Assembly (NCBI RefSeq): GCF_000382305.1
Contig: NZ_KB908028.1
Location: 31,125-95,124 of the forward strand
DNA length: 64,000 bases
Direction: 5' to 3'
From: Vitreoscilla stercoraria DSM 513
GTDB taxonomy: Bacteria; Pseudomonadota; Gammaproteobacteria; Burkholderiales; Neisseriaceae
Shown here: piece by piece, positions 63,047 to 64,000 of the stretch
How the letters are laid out: every line of letters begins with the position of its first letter
Position numbering within the stretch: position 1 is the stretch's first letter
Notes under the pieces: generated by a model
What the model saw: only the letters and a program-made list of their open reading frames with translations
Databases searched by the model: none
Told to the model about the DNA's origin: nothing
Translations under genes and position numbers: made by a program

Positions 63047-63640
63047 CTATCTTAATCGATTATCAATAAAATCTTTGATTTTCAAATCATCAAATCCCAA
63101 CTGTTTTAACACATGCGCTTGAAAAATCATATTCATGAAATTGTATAAAAATCTTAAATCTCCGCTTTTTGCAAAACCTTCTGACTCTTCATATTTGGGA
63201 TTGTAATGTGTTAAATAATTTCTTGTAGCTAAAATCAGTTGAGACAAATTTTCTAACCAAGCGCTTATCTCTTTAGCTTGGGTTTGTGTAAAATCCATAC
63301 TCATGCTTTCACTTTTAAAATAAATCTCAAATAGAAATCTTACTTTATCAATAAAAGTCTTTTCCCCATTATCACCATATATTCTTTTATAAAAAACTTC
63401 CAAAACTTGAGCCAAAGCCAAAAATTGACCATTTAAAGTTTGGTGATAACCAAATTGCACTGAAAAATACAAGTTATAAATCGGCTCCAATCTGTCATAC
63501 ATCAACAGCCATTTTTGCAAAACGTCTTCAAAATGAGTTTCTACCTCTTTAAAACCAAAAAGTCTTCCAAATGACTGTTTAATAGGATTGCTAGATATTA
63601 AAGTACTTGGATAAAAAATCTTGGCTTCATGGTTTTGAGT
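63047..63640 (-). pseudogene. ApeA-like HEPN defence gene, 5' part cut off by an IS
   Basis: About 195 C-terminal residues remain. The HEPN motif R-x4-H is intact in ATRNYLTHYNP, as in ApeA-type abortive-infection RNases that are triggered by phage and cleave RNA. Full ApeA proteins are much longer, and the N-terminal part that senses phage is missing. The reading frame continues into IS sequence (to 63709), which would give a false N-terminus. GC is lower than in the neighbours and no DUS-like word is present, both signs of acquired DNA. The exact 5' break is estimated. Confidence 0.6.
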
Positions 63641-64000
63641 TATTGTCAAATCTGGTGTATGGCATTCAGGCCGCTTTCTCTGTTGATTGTTCGTCTTCCT
63701 GCTTGCCATCTTTGAAGATGACGTTGTTGACCACCAAGGTCAACAAGTTGAATCCCTGAATCCGGCGCCAACGCTTTTGGGCCGTTTCCAATAATTTGTA
63801 CACCATCGCCAAAGTGGTTTCTCTGGAGCCACAGTTTTTGGCTCGTTTGCTGCGCAATCGTACGGTGGCAAACGTGGATTCAATCGGGTTGGTGGTGCGG
63901 ATGTGCGTCCAATGCACATCTGGAAAGTCATAGAATGCCAATAACTCTTCTTCATCCTTCACCAGTTTGTTAATGGCTTTGGGGTATTTGTCACCAAAGC
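63641..64000 (-). mobile_element. IS256-family insertion sequence, 3' end
   Basis: The transposase 3' part and its flank run off the right edge of the window. Between the transposase stop (63666) and the HEPN remnant lies about 25-35 bases with ATACACCAGATTTGACAATA, which looks like an IS256-type terminal inverted repeat. The exact end and any target duplication cannot be set without the other end. Confidence 0.65.
63666..64000 (-). CDS. IS256/Mutator-family transposase, C-terminal part
   Basis: About 111 residues are visible, and the start is beyond 64000. The block HWTHIRTTNPIESTFATVRLRSKRAK, which contains the third acidic residue (Glu of PIES), and the following KLLETAQKRWRRIQGF are typical of the IS256 family of DDE transposases. 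The frame is open to the edge (FGDKYPKAINKLVKDEEELL). It is the only mobile-element gene in the window. Confidence 0.88.
   Translation of the reverse strand, partial: FGDKYPKAINKLVKDEEELLAFYDFPDVHWTHIRTTNPIESTFATVRLRSKRAKNCGSRETTLAMVYKLLETAQKRWRRIQGFNLLTLVVNNVIFKDGKQEDEQSTEKAA

Noticed and set aside
63047..63709. HEPN open frame taken as an intact gene of 220 residues
   Set aside because: Its first 20-25 residues overlap the IS end and the transposase stop in another frame. The remainder resembles only the C-terminal part of a longer family, so it is called a remnant.

Overview
The window is chromosomal DNA of a Neisseriaceae-like betaproteobacterium of moderate GC. The evidence is the gene content and order: folC, SPOR-domain genes, cvpA, purF and metZ in one run; an RmpM-type OmpA protein; ybeD-lipB-lipA; the yceF / yceD-rpmF-plsX-fabH-fabD-fabG cluster; and a pilin that matches, from memory, the Neisseria DNA-uptake receptor ComP. 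The genus cannot be named from sequence alone. Genes are dense and mostly housekeeping. No rRNA, tRNA or CRISPR array was seen.

The most striking signal is a 12-base word, GCGTCCTGTAAA. It occurs about 30 times exactly, and roughly 10 more times with one mismatch, on both strands. It lies inside unrelated genes, where it usually reads Leu-Gln-Asp-Ala or Thr-Gly-Arg, and as inverted pairs between genes, where it forms terminator-like hairpins. This is how Neisseriaceae DNA uptake sequences (DUS) behave. The word is not one of the DUS dialects I know, although it keeps the CTG core. A divergent ComP-like pilin with a shortened C-terminus is encoded in the same window (22065-22502), so a candidate receptor and its candidate target word appear together.

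Layout. 0.3-4 kb: a four-gene set of ATP-grasp ligase, alpha-E protein, transglutaminase with a 22-residue polyglutamine tail, and Anbu proteasome-like peptidase. 4-7 kb: TauE/SafE exporter and LysR regulator, then the spermidine exporter mdtJI with a possible leader peptide. 7-12.5 kb: NDH-2, ferredoxin-NADP reductase, DUF1543, gltX, xpt, bcp. 12.5-20.5 kb: AraC regulator with a NimT-like transporter, PhoH, dsbD, prmC, mgtE. 20.6-22.5 kb: lipoprotein adaptor and two type IV pilins. 22.6-30 kb: ybeD-lipB-lipA, ppx, corA, thioesterase, riboflavin genes, cytochrome c'. 30-39.8 kb: metZ-purF-cvpA-SPOR-folC run, uup, NlpC/P60 lipoprotein. 39.9-44.5 kb: rmpM, cysB, sulfite exporter, nupC. 44.7-52.9 kb: udk and the fatty-acid/phospholipid cluster with maf. 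52.9-60.9 kb: glycosyltransferase, amiC, tsaE, queG, murI, CinA-like protein, patatin, sulfate-binding protein. 61-64 kb: a possible nuclease-fold protein, an SDR, and an accessory end where an IS256-family element has cut an ApeA-like HEPN defence gene.

Functional links. CysB, a sulfite exporter and the sulfate-binding lipoprotein point to regulated sulfur supply, which also serves metZ and lipoate synthesis. Several overlapping start/stop codons (ATGA) show tight operons. The DUS pairs probably do double duty as transcription terminators for about ten operons.
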